A stretch of DNA of 64,000 nucleotides from Chrysophaeum taylorii. Lineage: Eukaryota; Sar; Pelagophyceae; Pelagomonadales; Pelagomonadaceae. The DNA lies in NCBI GenBank assembly GCA_029834535.1, contig JAQMWT010000441.1, forward strand, positions 62,001 to 126,000, read 5' to 3'. Position numbers and translations under genes: made by a program. This document shows positions 33,154 through 43,435 of this stretch, piece after piece. Positions within the stretch are counted from its first letter, which is position 1. The number at the start of each line of letters is the position of its first letter. Under the pieces are notes generated by a model. It was not told where the DNA came from and did not search any database. It worked only from the letters and a program-made list of their open reading frames with translations.

Positions 33154-36079
33154 CAGCGTTGGGAATTCATTCAGCAAGTGAACGTGAACCACTTCACCAC
33201 CAGCCACGCAATATTGGTGAAGTGATTTGAAGTGAACACGTCAGTGCCCATCGTGAAGTGAACGCCACTTTTTTTTTTAACGCCAGCGCCGGTCCCTGCC
33301 GCGCCCCGTCAGTTCCGTGCCCCCCGCGCGCTATTGCCGAAGTCTGGTGCTCTTAGATTAATTCGCGTTTCGGGACGAAGGAGGAGTTACCGTGGATGGG
33401 GTTCAGTGTTTCTTACTCACTTACTTTAGGCGATGTGAGCGAACGACCGACCTCGGCATCTTCGTCTGGTTCTTCCTCATCAACCTCCATCTCCAAAGAG
33501 CCTTCGGGGAATTGATCATGGTGCTCCCGGCGTTTTTGAAAAAAAACTCGGTCTCGTGTCCGAGGTCCCTGTACTTAACCCGGGCCGCCGCCGCAATGAA
33601 GAAATTCTTGTTCATGCGCAGTAGGGCAACTTTGTCCGTCTCGTCCGCGCCGAGCAACGTGTTTCCCTCGGTCAGGGCAGGATTTCCAATGCGATTTCCA
33701 ATGCCCAGGCAGCGCTCGCAGTAGCTCTGCGCGCCGCCATGTGTACTACCAATTGAAAAAACCCTTAGAGGCTCTCGCTATGTCCGGAAGGAACCCATAC
33801 TGCTCCTTGGTGAGCGGTCGATACAGCTTTTTCCAACGTCGAGCCAGATCTGTGAAGCCGACTTCAGCCTTCTTCTCAAGTTCAGGATAATGCTCTTTCC
33901 AGTTGAGCGATCTCGAGAGCCTGATCCATTGAGTGAAGACCTGTTCAAACTAACTCCACATTGAAATCGGGCATCTGGTTCTCAGGCATAGCAAAAGAAG
34001 GCACGTGGCCACTACTGTCGTCGTCCCAAGCGCCGGGTGCGTCGAGTGCCGCCAACAGACTGCGGGCGCCTGCGCAGGCTCGGAGGGCGGCGCAGACTCG
34101 GAGAAAGTCTTTGCCTTTTCGTGGTGGAATGCAGTCCGTGCGTAAATCAAATATTCTTCCTTGAGCAACTTCCTGGCCTGCGCTCTCTGATTGGACGACG
34201 GGTGCCGGCAGTTGATAGTCCGAAATTCAAGAAGGAAGGCAGTCAGCTCGCGATCGTTGAATTCGTAGTCGAAGTGATGCACGTAGTTTTCATTATTCCC
34301 GCAAAACCGACGCTCGCATTCGAGTATAGCCCGCTGAAGACAGGTTTTGCCGGTCTCGCTGAGGTCGTCAGCATCGAGACAGTCTTACGTGGCATGGATT
34401 TCGCAGTTATTTATGTTCGGGAGATCAATGACTTCTAGCGTCGCAGCTCGCAGAGACTCGATCATGTTGTGCCTGATCAATGCGGCGCACGCCCCCAGGT
34501 ATAAGTGTTCATGTTGCACGAAAACAACGGGGTCATCCATCCGTTCTAGCAAAAATTGCCTCGAATTCAGCCAACGCCACCCATTGCTCATCACTGATTG
34601 TCCAGGGGAGTCCAATGTTGGTAGCCGCGTACAGTTTGAGCACGTGGTGCATACGCAGCAAGGAACGAATAAGTTGGTATCGCGCCCGGAACCTCGTCTT
34701 ATTGAGGTCGAGCTTGAGCTTCGGCGATTTATTTCCCCGGCTGTAATGGCAAAAGCGCATGCAGATCCTTCAAACGTGTGCCGTAAGAAAAGTACTTGGC
34801 TCCGTCGTGGCCACCACTGTTCAGCAGCTCCTGGCCAGCTGGGAATGGATTGATCACCTGCTTGCCTCTGGATCGTGTCAAGTCGCCGCATGCCGCTGCC
34901 GAGATTTTTGAGATATCATGCATGTCACACGCTTCGACCTCAACAAAAACTTCTTCGGCGACGCCAATTGCAGCCCGGTCTTGAACAATGGTTGCGGCCG
35001 CCAAATCGATATCGATTCTCGCACGCTCCGCGACCACAGAACGGAGCAGAGAAGCCTTGCCGGAATCGGTTCCGTCGTCAGCTGGAACAAGGCCCACGCA
35101 CACCGTCTCAACGCCACTCCAATCGGGCCAGATGAAGGATAGGCCAATGGCCTGTCGCTTGAACTTCTTATCCTCGAGTGTCCCGCCGTCATGCAGCACC
35201 TGGGCGAATGGATTGCCGAAAGCCGCTTCATAAATAACACTCCGTAACGACGTGCTTCAAGATTCGAACAACAAAACAACGATATTCAGCGTCCACCCAT
35301 TCATCAAACAGCGCCTTTCGAGTCATGAACGAGGGCGCTTGCCTTTCCCGCCACCGCCGCGGTAATACTACGCCTCGATTAGGTTGCGATGATCTTCGTC
35401 GTCAGTCAAAGGTGCGGCGCTTGGAAAAAATCCGCTGCGACGTGTACACGTAGTGCCGAGCCGAAAACGTCGCCATCAGGGAAGAGTGCTTTGCCTGGCT
35501 GGGCATGGCCATGAAGTATCTCGTAATATCCGATTTACCCTTCGAGGCTGCCAGAACGCCCACGGCCGTCATAAAAAACGCCCTCCTTTTCTTGGCTGTC
35601 TTCTGTTTCTTGGTGAGCTGTTGATGTCCCAGCTCGTCGAATCCTCCTCCTCCGGATGCGCAGCCTTGAAGTGGGCCCCAAGAGGGCTTGGTCGTCTGCC
35701 ACGTGCCTTTCTTGAAGTCTCTCGTCACCTTCAGGCGCTCCCAGCACCGGATACACACATGCGTCGCCTTCCCACTGGTCAACGCGGCCAGGATGATTTT
35801 TCTTCAGTCGACGCACGCAGTCCCACCACACCTTGGAAAAACCTGGTTGTTCGTCCACTTTTGTTGCCGGGTGCCTTCTGTTCCGCGTTTACATTCCTCC
35901 TCATCATCAACATTGTCCTCCACCTCCAGGTAGCGCAAGTTCGCTCATCAGACTTGGCCGTCAGCCAAAGTGAATAAACGCGAAGTGAACATTGGACTTC
36001 GGACGAAAATTTTCGGTGAGGTGAAGCGAAGTGAAGTGGACCAAATTCAGTGAGCCCAGTGAGTTAATTCCCAACGCTG
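33154..36079 (-). mobile_element. hAT DNA transposon with intact ends and decayed transposase
   Basis: This 2,926-bp element has terminal inverted repeats CAGCGTTGGGAATT (33,154-33,167 and the complement at 36,066-36,079) and an 8-bp target duplication TAATAATA (33,146-33,153 and 36,080-36,087), diagnostic for hAT. Subterminal copies of AAGTGAA/TTCACTT motifs occupy ~100 bp at each end. The minus strand carries transposase-like pieces, in several frames, between 35,860 and 33,950. They include a Cys-containing N-terminal part (about 35,860-35,680), a segment with GGHDGAKYFSYG near 34,815 and ISDEQWVALAEFEAIF near 34,580. It is thus inactive or heavily spliced, and decay is more likely. It sits between the de-epoxidase-like gene start and the DENN gene stop. 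Confidence 0.93.
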
Positions 36080-36122
36080 TAATAATATGTTGTCAGTAGG
36101 CAACAAGTGGAAGCAGAATCCG

Positions 36123-38558
36123 TCATCGGCGCGGCGGGAGCGGGGGTGGCTTGTTTTTGCGCGGGGGAAGGTCGGGGGGGGGTCGGCGCGGGGGGGGTGG
36201 GGGGGGTGGTCGGCGAGGCGGCGTTGCCGGCTTGGGGGGGGGCGGATCGAGGTCGAGCAGCGAGTTACTATTATTGTGCTGCTCGATGCGGGGAGGTAGC
36301 GGCGGCGGCGGGTCGCGGACCGAGGGGATGTTGTCGCGCGGGACCACCAATCGTGTGGCAGAATCGCCGTCGTCGTCGTCGTCGTCGTCGTCGCTCGAGG
36401 AGAAGGCGAGGAGCGCCGCGTTCGTCGTCGTGGTCGGGACTTGGTGCTTGCTGAAAGCATCGTCGTCGTAAAGGCCCAAGAGATCCGCCTCGAGCGGAGA
36501 GGGGCAGGCCCGGGGCTGCTGTTCGTAGGCGAGGCGGAGTCTCGCGTCGGAGAGGGTCGCGCGGGGGGCGTTTGCCTCGTGCAGAGAGGCAAAGGCGGGA
36601 AACGAGCACCGGCCGAGGAGGTCGTCGACTCGCGGTTGCCGGTGTGGCGGAGGGTATTGCTTGGCGATGTCGTCGAAGTGGTCGCGCGCAGAAAGTAAGG
36701 CCCGGCGGTCCGAGGCGAGGGCGAGGACGACGGCCGCCGTGTCGCGGAGGTCGGGATCGTCGTCGCGCGCGGCTCTCGTTAGCGGCATCCCGAGCTCGTT
36801 CACGACTGTCGCGACGCAGGCGGGGGGTCCCCGGAGGAGGGCCGCCAAAGCGAGGCGCGCCGCCGCAAGGCGCGAGTTCTTGTCATCGCGGTCGAGGCGG
36901 CGGCGCTTGCGTCGGCGGCGGCTCGCGTCGTCGTCCATAAGGACGGCGGCCGCGCGAACGAGCGCGGAGCGAGGAGTCGACGTCGCGCGGTCGAAGAGCG
37001 CGACGGCGAGGTCGGTCGCCGCCCGGGTGGGCTGGAGCGCGAGCGCGCGGCACGCGGCGCCGTACTCGGCGAAAGCCGCGTCGAGCGCGGGCCCGGGCCT
37101 ACTGCTCGTAACTGATTGGTCGTTCTTGGCGAGGGCCGAGAGGACGAACGGAACGTCGTCGGGCGGGGGCGTCGCCCAGGCGGGGGGGGGGCGGCGAGTC
37201 GGGGGTTTCGTGAGAACGCCGAGGGCCCAGGCGGCGAACATCTGGGTCTGGGCGAACTCGCGCGCGAAGGCCTCCAAAGAAGGGGCTTTGTCGGCGCGAT
37301 CTGCGACGAAGAGACGCCTCGCGTCGTCGAGAGACGCGGGGGGCACGAGGCGCGGTCGGCCGAGCAATGCTCGCACGAGGGCGCCGATCGCCGCCGCGAC
37401 CGCCGCGTCGACGCGCGCACACTCGACGACATCGTCCTCCTCCTCGAAGTAGTGGTCGAAAAAAAATCTTTCGGGATCCTCTTCGGAATCGGAATCGGAA
37501 TCGGAATCGGAATCGATAGCCCTCGGCTCGTCGCGCAGGATGATGTCGTCGTTTTTGAGGTGGGGCTTGCGAAAGAAGCGCTTTTTCGCAGAGGAGAGGG
37601 CCTGTTTGGTGCGGCGGCCGAGCTCCTCCACCTTGGCGCGGCGCGCGCGGTCGCGGCGGCGTCTGTCGTCGCGCCGGCGAGCTACCGTCGCGTCCGAGGG
37701 CTCGGCGCGCTTCACTACGGCCCCGACCTCCTTCGCGAACCGGATCTCCCCGAGATCGTCGGATGGAAGAAGACACTTCGTCTCTCCGCCGGCGAGAAGA
37801 GGGGTGACGAGGCCGGCATCGACGTCGACGACGACGACGTCGGAACGATTTTCTCCCAAGAAATCGTCGGACGCGTCGAGACGCGACGACCGGATCCCCA
37901 GTATGTAGGGCGAGGGGGACCCGACGTAGGCGAGGGTCGAGGCCCCCAGCATCGCGAGGACGTGAGGCCAGCAGAGAACGTCGGCGCCAAAGGCCAGCTC
38001 GGGCAGCGCGGCCGCGCCCGCGACGCATCTCGAAACGTCGATTTCTCGTCGACCGAAAAACAGAACGCGTCGCTCGCAGAGGACGGCCCCCAAAAGCTTC
38101 CGGAGCTCGTTGATCGACCGGAGCCGCCGCACGAGGGCACCCACCTCGCGCGCGTCGACCCACCCGGGCCGCAGGAGGCTAGAAATCGACGTCGTCTCCG
38201 AGCAGCGAACGATCGCTTCTTCGAGATCGTCCGACCCCAGCAAGAGCTCGCCCTCGAGCCGTGCGAGGAGGTCCATGGCCCCGCGCCCGTCGGCGTGCCG
38301 CGTCACGCAGCACGCGACGACCGTCTCGGGAGACCCGACGTCGTACCGACCCATCGCTCGCGGTGGCACTCTGAGATTGCGCGAAAACGCGAACCTACGC
38401 CCTTCGACGACCGACGACGTGCTCGTCGTCTTCGGCGTCAGGACCAGCATCGGCGCGCCAGAATAGCACAGAGTCCCGACCTGCGCGGCGTCGATGAACG
38501 GGGGCACCCGCGCCGCGACGACACCACCATTCGACCCAACGATGATGACCCCCTCCAT
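36123..38558 (-). CDS. DENN-domain protein (probable Rab GTPase exchange factor)
   Basis: An 811-residue protein. The start is ATG at 38,558 (MEGVIIVGSNGG). DENN domains usually act as guanine nucleotide exchange factors for Rab GTPases in membrane traffic. The upstream-DENN part covers about residues 1-130 (GTLCYSGAPMLVLTPK; FAFSRNLRVPP). The core DENN motif ELRKLLGAVLCERRVLFFG lies at about 153-171, followed by WPHVLAMLGASTLAYVGSPS and PYILGI. A basic linker (RRRDDRRRRDRARR, about 295) and a DSDSDSDSDSE stretch coded by a GGAATC hexamer repeat (about 37,485-37,515) follow. The C-terminal ~60 residues are very Pro-rich (PPPPPRRPPPDLPPRK) and could bind SH3 or profilin-type partners. No stop interrupts it. 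The hAT element ends 43 bp past its stop codon. Confidence 0.85.
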   Translation of the reverse strand: MEGVIIVGSNGGVVAARVPPFIDAAQVGTLCYSGAPMLVLTPKTTSTSSVVEGRRFAFSRNLRVPPRAMGRYDVGSPETVVACCVTRHADGRGAMDLLARLEGELLLGSDDLEEAIVRCSETTSISSLLRPGWVDAREVGALVRRLRSINELRKLLGAVLCERRVLFFGRREIDVSRCVAGAAALPELAFGADVLCWPHVLAMLGASTLAYVGSPSPYILGIRSSRLDASDDFLGENRSDVVVVDVDAGLVTPLLAGGETKCLLPSDDLGEIRFAKEVGAVVKRAEPSDATVARRRDDRRRRDRARRAKVEELGRRTKQALSSAKKRFFRKPHLKNDDIILRDEPRAIDSDSDSDSDSEEDPERFFFDHYFEEEDDVVECARVDAAVAAAIGALVRALLGRPRLVPPASLDDARRLFVADRADKAPSLEAFAREFAQTQMFAAWALGVLTKPPTRRPPPAWATPPPDDVPFVLSALAKNDQSVTSSRPGPALDAAFAEYGAACRALALQPTRAATDLAVALFDRATSTPRSALVRAAAVLMDDDASRRRRKRRRLDRDDKNSRLAAARLALAALLRGPPACVATVVNELGMPLTRAARDDDPDLRDTAAVVLALASDRRALLSARDHFDDIAKQYPPPHRQPRVDDLLGRCSFPAFASLHEANAPRATLSDARLRLAYEQQPRACPSPLEADLLGLYDDDAFSKHQVPTTTTNAALLAFSSSDDDDDDDDGDSATRLVVPRDNIPSVRDPPPPLPPRIEQHNNSNSLLDLDPPPPKPATPPRRPPPPPPPRRPPPDLPPRKNKPPPLPPRR

Positions 38559-38627
38559 CACACTTTACTAGTATCTAGGCCACGTGGCCAACACAACTAA
38601 ACCTCTCGTCGTCATTCGGTGTAGTGG
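38559..38627. promoter_or_regulatory. 69-bp bidirectional intergenic region
   Basis: It separates the divergent starts of the DENN gene and the ankyrin gene, the second such very short divergent gap in this island. No clear core-promoter motif was seen. Confidence 0.55.
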
Positions 38628-39536
38628 ATGATGCTGCGCTTGCGGAGCCTCGCGAGGCATGCGGTCGCCGTCGTCGGGGTCTCCGCCGCCTGCGAGCCGC
38701 GCCTCGACACCCCACCCCTCTTCGACGCCATCGAGAGGAGAGATCTGAGCGAAGTCCGGCGACTCGTCGACGACGACGGCGGGGTCGTCGAGGCCCGGAA
38801 CAAGGAGGGCCTCACGCCCCTCCTCGTGGCGGCCCGGTCCCGGGACGGCGCCCCCATCATCAAGGTCCTCGTCGGCGCGGGGGCTGAGCTCGACGCCGCC
38901 GACAAACTCGGTCGAACAGCCCTGCACTTTTCGTGCTTGGGCGGGCACGCCGTATCGACTCGGCTCCTCATCCAGGGCGGCGCAGACATCTCGCAGAGGG
39001 ACGCGCGCCGCGGCGCGACCCCCGCGCACTACGCGGCCGCCTTCGCGCGCGTCGAGGTCTTGAGGCTCCTCGTGTCCGCCGCCCGCGACGAGGCCGGCGT
39101 TGCCAACAATCTCGTCGACGAACGCGACAATCTCGGCCGCTCGCCCCTCCACTGGTCCGCCCTCTCTGCGCACCGCGACTGGGCCCAGGACCGCAGCGTC
39201 GACGTTGCCAGACTCCTCATCGATGCGGGGGCCCTCGCGACGGCACGCGACAAGACGGGGGCCACGCCCGCCCACACCGCCGCCCAACTCGGCGCCGCCG
39301 CCTTCCTCGACGTTCTTGTCCGCCACGGCCAGGCCTCCGAGACCCCCATCATGCACGAGGCCGACAATAGAGGCCTCACCCCCCTCGACATCGCCGCCGC
39401 CAAGTACGACCGCACGCGCCTCTCCCTCAAGTGCCACCTTCCCCTCCCCGCTTTTACCGGCTTCTCCTTCGACCTCGCCTTCTCCCTCCCAAAACCCCTC
39501 GCCCAGGCCCCCCCCAGAAAACAACAAGGCTCCTAG
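38628..39536 (+). CDS. ankyrin-repeat protein
   Basis: A 302-residue protein starting MMLRLRSLARHAVAVVGVSA, an Arg-rich amphipathic leader that may target it to mitochondria. About six ankyrin repeats run from residue ~28 to ~275. They are recognised by G.TPL/ALH...A and LL..GA consensus pieces, for example NKEGLTPLLVAARS, KLGRTALHFSCLGGH, DNLGRSPLHWSALS and DKTGATPAHTAAQLG. Ankyrin repeats bind proteins, and no enzymatic domain accompanies them. The C-terminal ~45 residues are Pro/Phe/Leu-rich and not ankyrin. It is GC-rich and intronless, divergent from the DENN gene. Confidence 0.88.
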   Translation: MMLRLRSLARHAVAVVGVSAACEPRLDTPPLFDAIERRDLSEVRRLVDDDGGVVEARNKEGLTPLLVAARSRDGAPIIKVLVGAGAELDAADKLGRTALHFSCLGGHAVSTRLLIQGGADISQRDARRGATPAHYAAAFARVEVLRLLVSAARDEAGVANNLVDERDNLGRSPLHWSALSAHRDWAQDRSVDVARLLIDAGALATARDKTGATPAHTAAQLGAAAFLDVLVRHGQASETPIMHEADNRGLTPLDIAAAKYDRTRLSLKCHLPLPAFTGFSFDLAFSLPKPLAQAPPRKQQGS

Positions 39537-39610
39537 GATCAAGGCAGGGGGGAAAAAAATTTTTACCCTCGACGTAGAATAGATCTACAATTAAGAACCA
39601 CCACCTAAGC

Positions 39611-39822
39611 GCGCCGAAATTCAGGGGCCGGGGTGTGTGAGCCAGCAACAGGTGGCTTTTATGTGCGCAAACGATGCGTTGTCTTGGTTGGGCCCCTCTA
39701 CGTGCAGGGGAAAAAAAATCGCGCCGAAATTCAGGGGCCGGGGTGTGTGAGCAAGCAACAGGTGGCTTTTATGTGCGCGAACGATGCGTTGTCTTGGTTG
39801 GGCCCCTAAAAGCGCAGGGGGG
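39611..39822 (+). repeat. 110-bp tandem duplication
   Basis: Two near-identical copies start at 39,611 and 39,721 (GCGCCGAAATTCAGGGGCCG). They differ at a handful of positions and carry no coding sense. Confidence 0.9.
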
Positions 39823-39897
39823 ATCGCGAAGATCCCCAATTCGACGGTGTTTGAAAGTTGTTTGTAGAGCACACGACGAAATTCGCCTTGTCAGAAG

Positions 39898-39928
39898 TAA
39901 TTAATTAATTAATTAATTAATTAATTAT
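39898..39928 (+). repeat. (AATT)n microsatellite
   Basis: About seven TTAA/AATT units, striking against the GC-rich surroundings. Confidence 0.9.
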
Positions 39929-40110
39929 AGACTCAAATTAAGAACTCCCCATAATGACTTCTAGAGGTGAGTAGACCGTCGCAGGCTCGTGTCCGTGTGA
40001 GGTCCCCATGCTACCGCCACACTGGCGGCAGCGCCCAGGGCGATCTTGGACCTTATTTTCATACCACCCCCGCCCGGGACCGACGGTGGACGTTGTAATA
40101 ATTTTGAATC

Positions 40111-40731
40111 ATGTATGGGTACATGTCTTCTGCTCTGGACATCGTCGCTGCGCGAGCAAAGCTGATGCCGGAAGTGCGGGACAATGACGGGGGCGTTTGT
40201 GGATGCGCGCAGCGCTTTATTCGGCATTTCGAGCGGAGGTGCGCCGAGGAAAGCGCTGCGTGCGAACTAACAGACATGGAGAAGGCTGCTTTCGTGTTGC
40301 TCCAGTGCCCGATCCCGTCGGACGCTGATCTTGTCGTCCAGGCCGCGCATATCGACGGGTCCAATCGCGCTGCGGCCGGCGACGACGACGAAGAGGTGAT
40401 TAGAGGCGAGGAAGACACCAATTGCCTCGACGACGACTCAGACGACGACGACGACACGCTGGCCGAGGCGCGCAAAGTAGGCAGACCGTCGAAGAAGTTC
40501 AAAAGCGCGACAGCCGCGAAGGCCTCCGGTAACTCGTTGATTACGAGCTTTTTCAAGCCCAAGATCAAGCTGGGTCGTCCGAAGGGGTCGACGACGAAGA
40601 AGTCGAAGCGCGGCAGGCCGCTTACAACCGCAGAAGCCGTCGCGAACGACGCGTTGCCGAACACCAACGCCGCGCCGCCCCCCACGACGCCCGCTCGGCC
40701 AGGACGCCGAGCCCGACGACGACGACGATAA
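40111..40731 (+). CDS. AT-hook protein inside the inverted-repeat element
   Basis: A 206-residue ORF, or 202 residues if started at the second ATG (MSSALDIVAAR). The N-terminal ~85 residues are mixed, with a CGCAQRF segment. The middle is acidic (DDDSDDDDD). Three AT-hook-like cores follow: KVGRPSKK at about 123, LGRPKGS at about 154 and KRGRPLT at about 167. AT-hooks bind the minor groove of AT-rich DNA, which fits the AT-rich ends of the element. An accessory DNA-binding protein of the transposon is inferred. A captured host gene is the alternative. Confidence 0.6.
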   Translation: MYGYMSSALDIVAARAKLMPEVRDNDGGVCGCAQRFIRHFERRCAEESAACELTDMEKAAFVLLQCPIPSDADLVVQAAHIDGSNRAAAGDDDEEVIRGEEDTNCLDDDSDDDDDTLAEARKVGRPSKKFKSATAAKASGNSLITSFFKPKIKLGRPKGSTTKKSKRGRPLTTAEAVANDALPNTNAAPPPTTPARPGRRARRRRR

Positions 40732-41116
40732 CGACGAAAAAAGAAAACGCCGGTTCTTAATTAGGTCTGGTTCTTAATTGTAGACAAGTGCAGGCCAGTA
40801 AGTTCGCCAGTAAGTTCACCTGGTCCCAATCTCTAACCCCAGTAAGTTCACCTGGTCCCAGTAAGTTCACCTAGTCCCAATCTCTAACCCCAGTAAGTTC
40901 GGCGTAAGCCCACTCGTGCTCACATCCACTCACCCCACTCTCCTTCGAGCTCGTCGCTCTCACCTCCGCCAATCTAAGCTGCTTTGATCCGTACACGCCG
41001 CTAGCCGTTCACTCTAAAAACCCCATAAGTTCACTTGGTCCAGTAAGTTCACCTGGTCACTAAGTTCACCTAGTCCCAATCTCAAACCCCAGTAAGTTCA
41101 CCTGGTCCCAGTAAGT

Positions 41117-41707
41117 TCACCTACAGTGCGCGTGTAGACGCCGGGAGGGCTTATCGGTATTGCGCAGCACGTGTGGGTAGGGTGGAGTCGTCGACCCAGA
41201 AGAGTATTCTCGGGGTTGCCGATCGACAGAGAGCCACGTAGAGCTGGACGTGGCAGAAGACGGGCTTGGGAAAGAGGACGCCGACCTCGCGGGGCGTCTG
41301 GCCCTGGCTCTTGTTGATCGTTTGGCGTAGGCGGGCCTTGAGGGATACAGGTTGGAGGAGCCTCGGTGACAACGACACGATCGATCATGTATCTGGTACC
41401 GTTGCAGTGGCCGTGCGACGGGTCGAGGTTGCGAAGACTTTAAGCTCGCGATCAAAGTCAGCATGCCGTTGGTTGTCAGGGAGTTGAAAACTCTACTGTA
41501 AAGAGCGAGGCGTCGTCTTCCGACCCAACCTAGTCGGCCGAAAAGAACTCCGACGCCTCGTCTCCGGGAAAAAAAGGCCGCGGTCATGCGCGCGTTGTCA
41601 GCATCGACAACATCGTTTCGACGGGGCGTGAGAATGGCGCGCTGAAAGAGCCGCCGCGGGTCGTGGAAATAGTCTGCGAGGTCGCCGTAGACGGCTTGGA
41701 GGATCAC
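41117..41707 (-). pseudogene. Pif1/Helitron helicase C-terminal remnant, unit C
   Basis: This is the best preserved minus-strand copy. ILQAVYGDLADYFHD leads to RAILTPRRNDVVDADNARM, as in Pif1-family helicases. Then come LRNLD..CNGTRY and TINKSQGQTPREVGVLFPKP with VQLYVALCRSA, all canonical for Helitron/Pif1 C-termini. These segments occupy different frames. Only the last ~190 residues of a helicase are represented, and no Rep domain is seen anywhere in the window. Confidence 0.85.
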
Positions 41708-42137
41708 TGTCTGGCTCTCGCGCCTACCTGATCCTTACTCTCGCGCCTACCTGATCCTTACCCTAAATCGAGGGACAAACAAACAGACAAACAAACAGAC
41801 AGACAAACATCTGTCGATTAGTAGTTAGGACAAGTGCAGGCCAGTAAGTTCACCTAGTCCCAATCTCTAACCCTAGTAAGTTCACCTCGGCTCGGTCAGT
41901 TAGTTCACTTAGTCCCAATCTCTAACCCGGCGTAAACCCACTCGTGCTCACACCCACTCACCCCACTCTCATTTGAGCTCGTCGCTCTCACCCCCGCCAA
42001 TCCAAGCTGCTTTGATCCGCACGCGCCGCCAACCTTTGAGTTTGAGTTGTCAAAAAAAACCCAGTAAGTTCACCTGGTCCCAGTAAGTTCACCTGGTCAC
42101 TCAGTTCACCTAGTCCCAATCTCAAACCCCAGTAAGT

Positions 42138-42745
42138 TCACCTGGTCCCAGTAAGTTCACCTACAGTGCGCGTGTAGACGCCGGGAGGGGGCTTATCGGT
42201 ATTGCGCAGCACGTGTGGGGTAGGGTGGAGTCGTCGACTCAGAAGAGCATATCCTCGGGGTTGCCGATCGACAGAGAGCCACGTAGAGCTGGACGTGGCA
42301 GAAGACGGGCTTGGGCAAGAGGACGCCGACCTCGCGGGGCGTCTGGCCCTGGCTCTTGTTGATCGTTTGGCGTCGGCGGGCCTTAGGGATACAGGTTGGA
42401 GGAGCCTCGGTGACACGACACGATCGATCATGTATCTGGTACCGTTGCAGTGGCCGTGCGACGGGTCGAGGTTGCGAAGACTTTAAGCTCGCGATCAAAG
42501 TCAGCATGCCGTTGGTTGTCAGGGAGTTCAAAACTCGACTGTAAAGAGCGAGGCGTCGTCTTCCGACCCAACCTAGTCGGCCGAAAAGAACTCCGACGCC
42601 TCGTCTCCGGGAAGGCCGCGGTCACGCGCGCGTTGTCAGCATCGACAACATCGTTTCGACGGGGCGTGAGAATGGCGCGCTGAAAGAGCCGCCGCGGGTC
42701 GTGGAAATAGTCTGCGAGGTCGCCGTAGACGGCTTGGAGGATCAC
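42138..42745 (-). pseudogene. Pif1/Helitron helicase C-terminal remnant, unit D
   Basis: Same segments as unit C at the same spacing. The poly-A stretch before the AAF segment is shorter. Its right-hand tetranucleotide run is where the tyrosine-recombinase element begins. Confidence 0.82.
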
Positions 42746-42854
42746 TGTCTGGCTCTCGCGACTACCTGATCCTTACTCTCGCGGCTACATGATCCTTACC
42801 CTAAATCGAGGGACAGACAGAAAAACGGACGTTTCCGGACCCCCCGTGCCGGAA

Positions 42855-43250
42855 AAAAAAGTACCGGCGCCGGAGGCGCCGGCGCCGAAGGCGCCGAAAA
42901 GGTGGCGAAAAGGCGCCGAAGGCGCCGAAGGCGCCGAAGGCGCCGAAAAGGTGGCGAAAAGGCGCCGAAGCGCCGAAGGCGCCGAAGGCCCCAAAGCGCC
43001 GAAGCGCCGAAGGCGCCGAAGGAGGCGCCGAAGCCTTCGGGGCCGGCGCTGGAGGCGCCAAAGGCGCCGAAGGCGCCAGCGGCTTTGGCGGCGCCGGTGA
43101 CGCCGCCGCCGGAGGCCCCGGCGGCTTTGGCGGCGCCGAAGGCTTTAGTGGCGCCCTCCAGCGCCGTGGCGGCTTCTCCGACGCCGCTGGCGGCTTTAGT
43201 GGAGCCCTCCGGCGTCTCGGCACCTCCGCGCCGCTAAAGCCGCTTCTTCG
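42855..43250 (+). repeat. GGCGCC/GGCGCCGAA low-complexity tract
   Basis: Dozens of short GGCGCCGAA-type repeats, each containing the palindrome GGCGCC, form a GC-rich tract with strong potential for secondary structure at the 3' side of the recombinase gene. Confidence 0.85.
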
Positions 43251-43435
43251 ACACCGGCGGCTCGCGCCGCGTAGAAGGACCCTTTCGCGGCCTTCTGGCA
43301 CGAGGCTACGGGGTCGGCCCGAGGTTGCTAACCGATGGGTGATGCTTTTCTTACTTGTTAATGTCAGCTTGTTCCCCCGGCCGCGGACGGCCGGCGGCTT
43401 AGGGGCGGTTCCAGGGCGTGCTCGCGGTGTTCGGA

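Larger units (their letters stand above)
39588..40780. mobile_element. TA-flanked inverted-repeat element carrying an AT-hook ORF
   Basis: Perfect 13-bp inverted ends CAATTAAGAACCA (39,588-39,600 and 40,768-40,780) are flanked by TA on both sides (39,586-39,587 and 40,781-40,782), as in Tc1/mariner-type elements. A second, inner pair of related ends (39,934-39,946 and 40,751-40,764) suggests one element inside another or duplicated ends. No transposase catalytic motif was recognised. The right end directly abuts the Helitron-type array. Confidence 0.75.

Noticed and set aside
37116-38600. 494-codon plus-strand open stretch opposite the DENN gene
   Set aside because: It is antisense to a gene with a recognisable domain. 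Its composition is what GC-rich antisense frames produce, and it has no motif of its own.
42902-43301. ORFs in the GGCGCC tract
   Set aside because: Open frames arise on both strands from the short repeat itself.
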